Shown in pieces: positions 10,561-20,700 of a stretch of DNA of 64,000 bases (position 1 is the first letter of the stretch; each line of letters begins with the position of its first letter). The position numbers and the translations under genes are program-made. This stretch comes from Symsagittifera roscoffensis (lineage: Eukaryota > Xenacoelomorpha > Acoela > Convolutidae): NCBI RefSeq assembly GCF_963678635.1, contig NC_087068.1, positions 36,467,436-36,531,435 of the forward strand. Direction: 5' to 3'. The notes under the pieces were generated by a model. It searched no databases and had not been told where the DNA came from. It saw nothing but the letters and a program-made list of their open reading frames with translations.

Positions 10561-10570
10561 TTCATGTTCT

Positions 10571-10924
10571 TTTATGCAGTTTCAATCTTAGACGCAAACG
10601 AATATTTTTGAACGCTTCTGTTTGCTGCGTGAACTCCTCCACCTTTTCTTGTAATGGATGATCACCATCACGTTCTAATTTATTCGTTAATGGCTGAAGC
10701 CGCCAGCAATCCTATTAATGATTTGCTACGTCAATTTTGAGTTCACGGACATGGTTTGAGGCCTTTCGACGAGTAGCCCTGTCAGATTGGGTACCGCGCC
10801 CATCATTCCAAGCCCTTTTTTGTGACAAGTCGAGAACCCCATGCACGTTGTACGTGCATTTTAAGAAGAGTATTCTTACAGGTATTTCATGCGTGAGTTG
10901 GATTCCGAAAAAATATGCGTTCAA
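10571..10924 (-). pseudogene. Broken unrecognised coding remnant
   Basis: Minus strand: 10924-10715 is open for 69 codons and ends in H-V-R-E-L-K-I-D-V-A-N-H. After a stop and frame change a second open stretch, about 10708-10571, encodes R-L-Q-P-L-T-N-K-L-E-R-D-G-D-H, then a charged helical-looking segment with V-E-E-F-T-Q-Q-T-E-A-F-K. GC content and codon choice are higher and more mixed than in the flanks. This suggests a decayed gene or transposon fragment. I do not recognise the family. The upstream piece overlaps an equally long plus-strand frame, so its strand is uncertain. Confidence 0.25.
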
Positions 10925-11130
10925 TTTTTGCAGCCCGATTTAAGGACCTTGAAAATGATAACTACAAGTTTGAACCCAATTTAGCTCCTAATCTATTTTC
11001 AAATTCTATTAGCAATAATTTTATCGTTTTTTTTTTACAGTATCTTATATTTAATTGTAAGTCTCTTTCAATTGCTGTAAGCGCCACTTTTAGCAGCTCA
11101 CTACTCGTAACGTTTAAGAAAGCGATTTGA
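10915..11130 (+). pseudogene. Coding-like dispersed repeat, copy 1 (possible hAT-type remnant)
   Basis: The plus-strand frame contains F-A-A-R-F-K-D-L-E, then K-F-E-P-N-L-A-P and S-I-S-N-N, with a tail F-S-S-S-L-L-V-T-F-K-K-A-I. The same order of short peptides recurs at 13.70 and 14.36 kb in diverged form, so the encoded peptide, not just the DNA, is conserved among copies. R-F-x-D-L-E followed by a hydrophobic block resembles the stretch before the C-terminal dimerisation region in some animal hAT transposases. That is an inference from memory of the family and is not secure. Confidence 0.4.
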
Positions 11131-11217
11131 GCTAAAACCCTAGAATTTACGAGATACAGCAAGCTTGGAAAGGTCAAGGTCAAATGTCTCGACAGATTGT
11201 TATGAAGCTATGAGCGC

Positions 11218-11300
11218 AGGTCAGAGCAGCGCAAGGCAAGGAGAGGTGGGACGGCGTAAGGCAGGGTAGCGCAAGCCACGGAGGGACAGGGCAGCGCAAC
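11218..11300. repeat. GC-rich ~25-bp tandem repeat, left piece
   Basis: Degenerate units built on GGCAGCGCAAGGCAAGGAGG. It is the short left end of the array that resumes at 12194. The fold-back element at 11302-12191 lies between the two pieces. Confidence 0.75.
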
Positions 11301-11568
11301 CCGGTTCGAGATCCCGCTCAAAAACCGCTCAAGATATGAGCGGATTTCCAGCAAGATTTGAGAGGTTTGAGCGGTTTGAGCGGTTTGGGTTTTTTGTGGA
11401 AAAACTGCTCAAATCGCTCAAGTCTTGCTTAAAAACCTCTCAAAAAACGCTCATTTCTTGCGATGGATATATAAACAAAACCGATTAATAATGGGCCTTG
11501 AAAAACTATCAAAAGGCCAAAAATTACAGAAAAGTTCTAATTGAAATCTACGGTAACTTTTCCTGTAG

Positions 11569-11711
11569 TCAGCAAATTTGTACCACGTTATCCAGGCTTA
11601 CGACTTTCAGCTGATGAGGAGGAGGGTCAAACTGCTTAAAGATCTGACTGACAACTACGTGGTCAACTGCATCTCAGCAATCAAACAAGAATTAGACGAC
11701 GAACCCTTGAG
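11569..11711 (+). other. Exon-like block carried inside the fold-back element
   Basis: A 143-base open block is preceded by a pyrimidine tract and acceptor-like CTTTTCCTGTAG (ending 11568) and followed by a donor-like GAG|GTTAAC (GT at 11712-11713). It encodes Y-H-V-I-Q-A-Y-D-F-Q-L-M-R-R-R-V-K, then D-L-T-D-N-Y-V-V-N and a charged end E-L-D-D-E-P-L-R. The codon mix is richer in GC than the surroundings. I do not recognise the protein. If real it is a single internal exon (phase 0 in, phase 2 out), perhaps captured by the element. No partner exons were identified. Confidence 0.3.
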
Positions 11712-11787
11712 GTTAACTTAGTTCACATAGATTTGAAGAAACGTTTTTAAAATACCCTAGAGCTGAAAACCAAATAAAAAGACGCTT

Positions 11788-12000
11788 ATGCAAGCCAAAA
11801 TCCCGACAAACGTTCCATTACTTAAGCTTTGCGCGACCCATTTTGCGACTTTGTTCGAGTGTAGTGTTCCTTTGACCCTTCTCCTCGTGCGACAAAAATT
11901 GGACTCCGTTCGACCGTGTCGGTCGAATCATGAGTTGAACACCTCAGCCTGCTGTCTTCTCGAGAAGAGATCTCAATTTGGAGTTGTTCGCTATTTTTGA
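11788..12000 (+). other. Unrecognised GC-richer segment with an open frame
   Basis: Plus strand, 70 codons with several cysteines (C-A-T-H-F-A-T-L-F-E-C; S-A-C-C-L-L-E-K-R). Composition is richer in GC than the flanks, so it is not simple AT-rich drift. It lies in the non-repeated middle of the composite fold-back element. No domain is recognised and the frame may be fortuitous. Confidence 0.2.
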
Positions 12001-12193
12001 ATCAAGATTTGAGCGGTTTTTTTAGACTATTGTGCTCAAAATCTTGCTTCAAAATGAGTGGTTTGAGCGGTTTATAAAAATCAAACGCTCAAAAACCGCC
12101 CATTTTGAAGCAAGATTCTGATCGCAATTGTCTAAAAAAACCGCTCAAATCGCTCAAATTTTGCTTCAAATTAGGTGAAAAATCTTGTCTCGG

Positions 12194-13335
12194 GAAGGCA
12201 AAGCGGGGCAGACCAGCGCAAGGCAAGGAGGGACAAGGCAGTGTAAAGCAGGGCATCATACGGCAAGGAGGGGCAGGGCAGGGTGGAGGAAGGCAAGAAG
12301 GGGCAGGGCAGCGCAAGGCAATGTGGGCAGGGAAGCGCAAGGCAAGGAGAGTCAGGGCAGCGCATTGCAAGGTGGGGTAGGGTAGCGTAAGGAGGGGCAG
12401 CGCAACGCAAGGATGAACAGACAGCCTAAGGCAAGCTGGGCTTGGGGGTATGCAGAAAGGCAGAGTAAGGCAAGGCAGGAAGGGGCGGTACAGCGCAAGG
12501 CATGGAGGGGCAGTGCAGCGCAAGGCAAGGAAGGGTAGCGCCAAGCAAGGTAAGGTGGGTCAGTGCAACACAAGACAAGGCATTGCAGGGCAGCAGACGG
12601 AGAGGCCAGCCAGGGCAAGGAAAGGAAATTTTGGGCATCACAAATTAAGACAATGCAGAGCAAAACAAAAGATGGAAGCGCAAAGTAAGGCACAGCGCCG
12701 CAATTTAGGGCACTGCAAAACATGGCAGAGCAAAGCAGCGAAACGAATCGCAGGGGGAGCAAATCAATGAAAAAGGGTCATGGGAGGGCAGGGCAGGGCA
12801 GGGCAGGGCAGTAAAGGGCAGGGCAGGTTGAGCCGAGCAGTCCAGTGCAATGTAGCACAAGACAAGGTAGGGCAGCGCAGAAAAAGCCACGTAGGGCAGT
12901 GCTTAGCAGTAAGCTTGGCAGGTCAGCGCGAAGCAAGGCAGAGCTGCGCATCTCAGTACAATGCAAGGCAGCGAAAGGTAGGTAGAAGCAGAGCATGGCG
13001 GCGTCGGCAAGCTGAAGGGAGAGCATAGCAGAGCAGCGCAAAAGCGCAACAGTGGAAAGCAAGTTAGACATTGCAAAATAAGGCAGTATAGCTCAACGCA
13101 GTCCAGAGCAAGGCAACGCAGAGTACCGCAACACAGAGCAAGGCATTTTAAGGCAGCGCAAGCCAGGAAATGGCAGATCAGGACAGCGCAAAGAAAGGCA
13201 GCGCAAAGGAGGGCAGCGCTAGGCTGCTGAAAGAGATGATAAGAAAGGACAGGACAAGAAGCATAGCAGGACAGCACAGTACAAAACGAGGCAGTGCGTA
13301 GCAGGGCAAAAAAGCGTTAGGCAGGGCAGGGCTAC
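12194..13335. repeat. GC-rich ~25-bp degenerate tandem array
   Basis: About 1.14 kb of imperfect units such as GGCAGCGCAAGGCAAGGAGG with spacers like GGCAGGGCAGGG; it grades from better-kept copies on the left to weak ones on the right. The plus strand is purine-rich and the sequence contrasts sharply with the AT-rich surroundings. Because the units lack stop codons in most frames, both strands show long low-complexity frames (Ala/Leu/Pro/Cys on minus; Gly/Gln/Arg/Lys on plus). None has features of a gene. Confidence 0.85.
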
Positions 13336-13700
13336 CGGTTTTCCTAAAAGGGTTACCAATGAAAATTTGAAACACCATTATGTGTGCATGCGTAATTTCT
13401 TCACATTGCCCCACTTTTTACAGTCTTTCAAAAAAAAATGTGTGAGGGGAATTTTTATCCCTTATTTTTGGATTTTTGAAATTTTTTGAATCTACCTGTG
13501 GTGCGGAGAAATTGGTCAAAATGGGTTGTCTATAGTGATTTGGATGAGTCCAGAAAATCGATTTGGTCAAACTAAAAAAAAAGTCGTCAAAACTCCAAAT
13601 TTTTTTGAAAATCCGCCCCTCCGCGAAAAAATCCGAGATCCACTCCTGCATTCATCTTTCCTGAGCTAATTTTGGAATTGTTTCTTTGTAATTAAATTAT
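13336..13700. other. AT-rich intergenic stretch
   Basis: No gene is supported. Around 13430-13650 a poly-A/T-rich repeat-like segment ends in CGCCCCTCCGCGAAAAAATC. A 77-codon minus-strand frame over it is low-complexity, with no motif. Confidence 0.4.
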
Positions 13701-13703
13701 TGT

Positions 13704-13901
13704 GTGTTGAATTTTTTCGCTTTCGCTGACCGATTTAGTGACCTTGAAATTTACAACTATGAGTTTGAAACAAATTTAATTCCTTTTCTATATTCACCTT
13801 CTATTAGCAATAATTGCATCCTTTTTCTACGGTGTTTTATACATTTTTTTTTCATCATCGTTAAACTTTTTGTCGGCTTGAAAAATATCAAGAAATTTTG
13901 A
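13704..13901 (+). pseudogene. Coding-like dispersed repeat, copy 2
   Basis: Plus-strand frame with F-A-D-R-F-S-D-L-E, Y-E-F-E-T-N-L-I-P and S-I-S-N-N, matching copy 1 in order and spacing while differing at many bases. The downstream half has drifted into a hydrophobic run. See copy 1 for the tentative hAT interpretation. Confidence 0.4.
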
Positions 13902-14363
13902 TTTCGAAAATCTTGCACATTTTCTGCATTAGTTTTGGTTTTTTTTTCTTTCTAATTAAATGGGTAAAAATTATAGCCATTTAAAGATTGAAAAAAAAAG
14001 TAATGAACGAGTAAAGTAAGCATTAGAAAACTCTTGAACTTTCGATAATACTAATACAACTTGAGAAAACGGGATAGACAGGTAAAATTTGTGTTTCGCT
14101 GGAAATCTAACAATTAATTTCCACTTTCGACTATAAAAATCGTCCACGAAGTTATGCGTTATTTGCACGTTCGTATTTTGAGAGTGTTATATACGTCATT
14201 TTCAAAAGATGAATTTAAAATATTGTGTATTATGTTGTATAATATAAGTGCATATACTTCTAAGTTAATCAACATTTTAAGTCTTTTACTGAAAAAATCA
14301 TAAAAAAATCACCAAGACATATATATGCGTATTCACTACGTTCGTTACTCTTAATATCGTGCG

Positions 14364-14552
14364 TTGAGTTTTTTCGCAGATCAATTTAATGAGCTTGAAA
14401 CTGGTAAAAATGAGTTTGAGCCCAATTTAGCTGCCATTTTACTTTTAAATTTCATTGCATTATATACTCAGTATTCAGTAAAAAAGCAGGTAATAGATTA
14501 TAAGGGACTTTCATTGTCAGTCTTCATAACTTTCAAGAAGAATCGATTATAA
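14364..14552 (+). pseudogene. Coding-like dispersed repeat, copy 3
   Basis: Plus-strand frame with F-A-D-Q-F-N-E-L-E, N-E-F-E-P-N-L-A-A and a tail F-I-T-F-K-K-N-R-L that corresponds to the tail of copy 1. The S-I-S-N-N element is lost. It is followed directly by the GATTATAATC-rich stretch. Confidence 0.4.
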
Positions 14553-14559
14553 TGGATTA

Positions 14560-14745
14560 AAACCGGAATATAATTCTACTAATTTTTGACGAAAAAAAAA
14601 CATTCTAATAGATTAAACTTGATTATAATCGACTATAATCGATTGTTTACAAAAAAATTCCTCGAAATATATTGAATGATAATCCATTTTAATCGATTGT
14701 AATCCATTTTAATCAAATATAGTCTATTATTTTTCAACGAACATC
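14560..14745. repeat. GATTATAATC palindrome cluster
   Basis: Repeated self-complementary GATTATAATC and relatives (ATTTTAATCGATTGTAATCC) occur at irregular spacing. Isolated copies also lie at 10.26-10.52 and 15.86-15.89 kb. No coding. Confidence 0.6.
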
Positions 14746-15564
14746 ATCGTTTCATATTCTTTCGAAATAATATGGGCTATGTAAATTCAGTTGATACAGG
14801 TTTTTTTTTCAATTCGATTTTTTAAAACAATTTTCGAAAATAAAACCCTTCAAATTGTTCGACCTGAAAAAAAAGCATAAAAATGCAGAAACATAATAGT
14901 AAACGTTTTGTCATTTTTTTAACTAGGTTGAGTCAGCGTCTGTCCTGGGTATTTAGCCGATGGATTTTAGGCCGAAAAAAAAACATCATAAGTCAGGCCG
15001 AAAATCATAATAACCAGTGGCCCCCAAAATCTTTCTGTGGTTTTCTTTACTCTAGGATACTTAGGTCAGTTTCTTTTCTTTACTGGGATACCTTGCTGGG
15101 TACCTTTTTTTGGGCCTTTTCTTAGGCGTGCCAGCTTTTACTGGGGCCTTCGGGGAATTTCATTTCAATTTCAAGGGTCCGGAGTGTTATTTTCAATGGC
15201 GAATGGTGTTCACGAACAAAGAAGACTTTTTAAAACCACTGTAATTGAGTTCTACTTTTCTGGGGGATTGAACCATGCATCCTATTTTTTTTTTTACAAA
15301 ATCTTTTTGGTTTATAGAAGCTATTTACCAATTTACTGCCACTCGCGACCATAGAGTTTTTTGATCTATACCTAATTAAAGCGCTACATCCAGAGAACCT
15401 ATTTCTGTATGAGAAACCTTTTTAAAATTAAAGTTCCGGAAATTACATAGGCTTGAAGTTCTGAAAACTGGATGAGTTTGGGCGACGTAATTGTTTGTAT
15501 AGTATTTCAACCAGGAGGGCGTTTTATAATTATTAATTATACCGGTAGTATTTCCAATCACCAG
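14746..15564. other. Intergenic stretch with no recognised gene
   Basis: A plus-strand frame of 105 codons at 15037-15354 is dominated by Phe, Gly and Leu. It includes short internal near-repeats (variants of TTTACTGGGATACC and of CTTAGG), so it is probably repeat-derived. A 61-codon minus-strand frame at 15376-15561 has no motif. Nothing else can be supported. Confidence 0.35.
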
Positions 15565-15722
15565 TCACCTTAAGGTGCGTCCTACCTACACCCATCTGTC
15601 ACCAGAAGGTGCATCCTACCTACAAATGTAACTCACCTGAAGGTGCATCCTACCTACACCCAAGTGTCACCAAAAGGTGCATCCTACCTACACCCAACTG
15701 TCACCTACACCTAAAGGTGCAT
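15565..15722. repeat. 34-bp minisatellite with a hairpin core
   Basis: Four consecutive 34-base units (starting 15565, 15599, 15633, 15667) and a partial fifth. Each begins T-CACC-NNAA-GGTG, a short inverted repeat that is fully self-complementary in the first unit (CACCTTAAGGTG), and continues CATCCTACCTACACCCA. No coding. Confidence 0.9.
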
Positions 15723-15724
15723 GA

Positions 15725-16350
15725 ATAAGGGGAACTGATGAACTAAAAAAAACTGTAATTTTGTACTTACAGCCTAAACTTAAATTAAATTTGGTATTTA
15801 CTGTGTTTTCATGCATATTAGCGTGATTTCCTAAGTGGTAATACTTTGATAGGAAAAAGGATTATAATCTATTATAATTGATCATGAAAGAATACAAGAG
15901 ATTTTCGGAAAAAAAATCGATCGCTTATCTAAAATTGGCGCTTATACTTGATTAAATTTTAGCTAAAAGTACAATTATGATTATATAATCGATTTTTTTC
16001 TTCTTTTTACTGAATTGCGGGACATCACATTCTTACTTGTTTATTTATTCATTTATTCATCATGAGCAATCAAAAATTCGGTAACAAAAATTACAGTTTG
16101 CAGTTTAGCTCATAAATGAACAGTCAGAAAGCCAACGAGAGTAATTTTTACCAAAATCCATGCGGTACTTTTAATCAAATTCATTAAAAAAAACTGCTTA
16201 AAAAAGAAATTAGGAAAACTATAGGTTTTTCCTATAATTTTTATTGGAAGCGTTCTGTTTTTCTTGTATGTTCTTTCTAATTCAGTGAGAAGGAACCTTC
16301 TAGGCATCATGTATTGTAGATTTCGATCAAACAATTCAGGTTAGCACAGC
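15725..16350. other. AT-rich intergenic stretch
   Basis: No secure gene. A 74-codon minus-strand frame (16334-16110) begins M-F-D-R-N-L-Q-Y-M-M-P-R-R and has a hydrophobic C-terminal end; no family is recognised and chance is likely. One GATTATAATC-like site lies near 15860. Confidence 0.35.
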
Positions 16351-16353
16351 TAG

Positions 16354-17221
16354 CCCGGGTTGACCAAAAATGCTAGTCATACAATTTTCATATATGGAAA
16401 AATGCTAATCATACCCTTTTCATGCAATTCCGTAAAAAGAGAAAAAAAATGAAAGGTCTATGATTAGTATTTTTTCATATATGGAAATTGTAAGACTAGC
16501 AGTTTTCCATAAACGAAAAAATGTTGATTTTTTAAATTCTCCAAATTTTTTGGCTGTGTTCGTAACCGAACACAAATGACGTAAACCTTGGTTACTCAAA
16601 CGTAGTAACTAAAGGTTTAGCCGTCTCGCATTAATAATGCATTGGAAACAGCTTGAAATGTTTTAATTCTGTCTCACACAAATAATGTAAGAAAGTAACG
16701 AACTTTTAATTTTTGAATTTAAAAGTTCGTTACTTTAATTTATAATTTGAATTTCGAATGGTAATTTAAAATTTGAATTTTCAAATTACCAGACATTGAT
16801 CAAGGCATACAAAAACATGTCATACAAAAGAAAGAGGGGTTATAAGCGTTTTTGAAAAAATTTGTGAAGAGATAAGGAAAAATCCAATATTAGTATATCC
16901 AGGACTACGTTATACACAAAAAATTAAATTTTACATGCAAAATTTTTTTTTCAAAAAAAAATTGTTTGAGTACGAAAATCAATTTGCGGTTGAAAAAAAA
17001 TAACAAGAAAAAATTTGGGGGCAATTTCAAAAATTACAATGGAAATTCTATGATTAGCACGATACACCGAATTTTATGCCAAAACAAGAGAAACGTTTTT
17101 TGAAAATTCGACGACAACATTTTAGCAAAATGTATGAAATTTGATTGACAAGTATTTTTTCATAGTTTTAGTTTATGGAATTGTATGATTAGCATTTTTG
17201 GTCTATGGAGGTCAACCCGGG
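16354..17221. mobile_element. 868-bp element with perfect 12-bp CCCGGGTTGACC terminal inverted repeats
   Basis: The left end CCCGGGTTGACC (16354-16365) and right end GGTCAACCCGGG (17210-17221) are perfect complements. Inside, CAAAAATGCTAGTCATACAA near the left end is mirrored near the right by TTGTATGATTAGCATTTTTG, extending the inverted repeat imperfectly to about 50 bases. AG flanks both sides. The core is AT-rich with no coding potential, so it is non-autonomous. It contains an 18-bp-stem hairpin at 16692-16736. The CCCGGGT start resembles the fold-back element at 9995. Confidence 0.75.
16692..16736. repeat. 18-bp perfect hairpin
   Basis: Arms 16692-16709 and 16719-16736 are perfectly complementary with a 9-base loop. 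A second, weaker inverted repeat (GGTAATTT ... AAATTACC) follows at 16760-16790. Both are inside the 868-bp inverted-repeat element. Confidence 0.85.
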
Positions 17222-17316
17222 AGATTAGTAGTTTTTAAATAGTGTAAAAACCAATAATTAGCAATTAAAGTACCAGATGAGAGTGTACAATTAAAATATA
17301 AGATGACAAGATCTTA

Positions 17317-17727
17317 TCAAAGAAACCAAATCGCCAGTGATGATATAAATATCACTTTAGCTGTCGCCAATTTAGCAGTAGTACTATGTAATGTAGTATA
17401 GGCAGTACTTGTAATGTCTTTAAGTAATGTAGTAAAGGCATCAGGGTTAAAGTGGCATGTTGATATACCCCAATGATAGAATGAACATTCTGTCGAATTG
17501 AACATGCTAATGTCAATACAGTCTCGATCCGTACACCATCCATAAAAACACCCTGCATTACTGACAACCTTAGCCCATCTAATGCAGCAACTCAATGTAT
17601 CTTCGCTATATAATTGATTCACTATATATTCCGTGCAACTTTCTAGTATTTGTTCCTCTAAAACAAAACATCTACAGGATATGATACTGAAAGTCTTTAA
17701 AAATTTGTGAAAATCAACAGACTTCAT
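17317..17727 (-). CDS. Cysteine-rich secreted or membrane-anchored candidate protein, unrecognised
   Basis: A 136-codon minus-strand frame, the longest non-repetitive uninterrupted frame in the first 50 kb apart from transposon pieces. It has ten cysteines in small clusters (S-C-R-C; L-S-C-C; G-C-F-Y-G-W-C-T-D-R-D-C), a moderately hydrophobic N-terminal segment (residues ~8-22) and a hydrophobic C-terminal end (A-K-V-I-F-I-S-S-L-A-I-W-F-L). An even cysteine number, a signal-like start and a hydrophobic tail fit a small extracellular protein with a membrane or GPI anchor; this is inference from layout only. The start codon lies only about 15-30 bases from the satellite edge, so a longer gene may have been cut there. 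A frame of 71 codons nested inside is a shadow. Confidence 0.45.
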   Translation of the reverse strand: MKSVDFHKFLKTFSIISCRCFVLEEQILESCTEYIVNQLYSEDTLSCCIRWAKVVSNAGCFYGWCTDRDCIDISMFNSTECSFYHWGISTCHFNPDAFTTLLKDITSTAYTTLHSTTAKLATAKVIFISSLAIWFL

Positions 17728-17739
17728 TTATGAATTAAA

Positions 17740-20700
17740 AAGATTGTTTAAATGATGAAGTTGTTTAAAAGATGATTTAGTGAAGGTTTCAGAGGAGTTA
17801 ATTATGATACATAGAAATAGTTTAAGGTATGATATTGTGAGGTTTCCAGTGGAATTAATTATGAAAAACAGATAGGTTAAGGGATGATTTTTTAAGGATT
17901 GCAGCAATGAAGTCGTTTATGGAACACAAAGAAAGCTTAAAAGATGATTTTGTGAAGATTTCAGAGGAGTTAGTTATGAAAATCAGAGATGGGTTCGCGA
18001 AAATTTTATTGAAGTTATCTATGAAACACAGAGAAAGCTACAAAAGATGTCATTGTGAAGATTTCAGAGGAGTTATTTTTGAAATAGAGAAATAGTTTAA
18101 GGAAGGTTATTGTGAGGTTCCCACAGGAGTTAATCATGAAAAACAGAGATAGGTTGAGGAAAGATCTTTCGAGGATTCCAGTAATTAAGTTTTATATAAA
18201 ATACAAAGATAGCTTAAAAGATTATTTTGTGAAGATTATTTTCTTAATTATGAGATCTAGAATAAATTTAAGAAATTATATTGTGAAGTTTCCAGAGGAG
18301 ATATTTATGGAAAACAGAGATACGTTAAGGGGTGATTTTTTGAGAATTCCAGCATTAAAGTTTTTTATCAAACACAAAGAAAGCCTAAAAAGAGTATGGT
18401 TTTAATAATTCAGAGGAGTTTATTAAAAAACACATAGATAGTTTAGGTAATAATTGCGAGGTATCCAGAGGAATTCTGTAAAAATAACAGAGCTAGGTTA
18501 ATGAACAATTTTTGATGTGGATTACAGTGGAGTTGTAATAAACTACAAAGTTTTTTTAAAGGTGATTTTTGTAATGATTCCGGAGGAGTTAGTTATTAAT
18601 TACAAAAGCTAGTTAGAAGAAATAATTTGCAGAAATAGGTTAAAGGATGATTTTTCTCGAGATTTGCTTTGATGAAGTCATTTATGAAACACACAAAAAA
18701 GCCAAAAAATTGATTTTGTGAAGATTTCAGAGGAGTTAATTATGCAACTTAGACATAGTTTAAGGAATGTTATTGTGAGGTTCTCCCAAGAAATGTTTAT
18801 AAAAAACAGAGATAAGTTAAGGGAAGATCTTTTGAGGATTCCAGTAATTAATTTATTTATTGAACACAAAGAAAGCTTAAAAGATTAATTTGTGAAGATT
18901 TCAGAGGAGTTAATTATGAAATCTAGAAAAAAATTAAGAAATTATATTGTGAGGTTTCCAGAGGATTTATTTATGAAAAATAGAGATAGGTTAAGGGATA
19001 ATATTTTGAGGATTCCAGCGGTGAAGTTTTTTATGAAACACAAAGAAAGCCTAAAAAGATGATTGTAATAATAATTCAGAGGAGTTTATTATGAAACACA
19101 TAGATAGTTTAGGGAATGATATGGCGAGGTATCTAGAGTAATTCTTCAAAAAAAACAGAGGTAGGTTAAGGAACAATTTTACAGTGGAGTTTTAATAAAC
19201 TACAAAGTTTTTTGAAAGGTCATTTTTGTAATGAATCCGGAGGAGTAAGTTATTAATTACAAAAAGTAGTTAGAAGAAATAAGTTATTTATGGAACACAC
19301 AAAAAAGCCAAAGTTATGATTTTGTGAAGATTTCAGAGGAGTTAATTATGAAACTTAGAAATATTTTAAGGAATGTTATTGTGAGGTTCTCCCGAGAAAT
19401 AATTATGAAAAACAGAGATAGGTTAAGGGAAGATCGTTTGAGGATTCCAGTAATTAAATTATTTATTGAACACAAAGAAAGCTTAAAAGATTAATTTGTG
19501 AAGATTTCAGAGGAGTTAATTATGAAATCTAGAAAAAATTTAAGAAATTATATTATGAGGTTTCCAGAGGAGTTATTTTTGAAAAATAGAAATAGGTTAA
19601 GGGATAACATTTTGAGGATTCCAGCGGTGAAGTTTTTTATGAAACACAAAGAAAGCCTAAAAAGATGATTGTGTTAATAATTCAGAGGAGTTTATTATGA
19701 AACACATAGATAGTTTAGGAAATGATATAAGGAGATATCCAGAGGAATTCTTCAGAACAACAGAGGTAGGTTAAAGAATGATTTTTTAATGTGGATTACA
19801 ATGGAGTTGTAATGAAAAACAAAGATGTTTTAAAGGTCATTTTTGCAATGATTCCGGAGGAGTTAGTTATTAATTACAAAAGTTACTTAGAAGAAATATT
19901 TTGCAGAAATAGGTTAAAGGATGATTTTACGAGATTTGCTTTGTTGAAGTCATTTATGAAACACGCAAAAAGCCAAAACTATGATTTTGTGAAGTTTTCA
20001 GAGGAGTTAATTTGAAAACATAGAAAAAGTTTGAGGAATGTTTTTGTGAGGTTCTCCCGAGATATATTTATGAAAAACAGTGATAAGTTAAGGGAAGATC
20101 TTTTGAGGATTTCAGTAATTAGGTTAGTTTTGAAACACAAAGAAAGCTTAAAAGATTATTTTGTGAAGATTTCAGTGGAGTTAATTATGAAATCTAGAAA
20201 AAGTTTAAGAAATTATATTGTGAGGTTTCCAGAGGAGTTATTTATGAAAAACAGAGATAGGTTAAGGGATGAATTTTTGAGGATTCCAGCGGTGAATTTT
20301 TCCATGAAACACAAAGAAAGCCTAAAAATTTGATTTTGTGAATAATTCAGAGGAGTTTGTTAAGAAACTTATAGATAGTTTAGGGAAAGATATTGCATGG
20401 TTTCAAAAGAATTTCTTCAAATAACAGAGGTAGGTTAAGGAATAATTTTTATGTGGATTACAAGGGAGTTGTAATGATTTACAGAGATATTTTAAAAGTC
20501 ACTTTTGCAATGATTCCGGAGGAGTTAGTTATTAATTACAAAAATTAGTTAGAAGAAATATTTTGCTGAAAAAGGTTAAAGGATGATTTTTTTTCTTGGG
20601 ATTTGCTTTAATGAAGTCATTTTTGAAACACACAAAAAACCAAAATATGATTTTGTGAAGATTTCGGAGGAGTTAGTTATGAAACTTAGAAATAGTTTAA

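Larger units (their letters stand above)
11302..12191. mobile_element. Composite CCCGGTTCGAGAT fold-back element inserted in the GC-rich array
   Basis: The left end (11302) begins CCCGGTTCGAGATCCCGCTC, nearly identical to the start of the element at 9995. The right end (about 12001-12191) ends in the matching ATCTTGTCTCGGG. Both terminal blocks contain the inverted CCGCTCAAA/TTTGAGCGG modules. The roughly 540-bp middle (11460-12000) is absent from the 249-bp element and includes an exon-like block. The same tandem repeat flanks both sides, with AA immediately outside each end, supporting insertion into a pre-existing array. It could instead be two adjacent elements, each having lost one end. 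Confidence 0.55.

Noticed and set aside
12089-12762. Long Ala/Leu/Pro/Cys-rich frames over the GC-rich array
   Set aside because: Low-complexity translations of a tandem repeat, present on both strands and in several frames.
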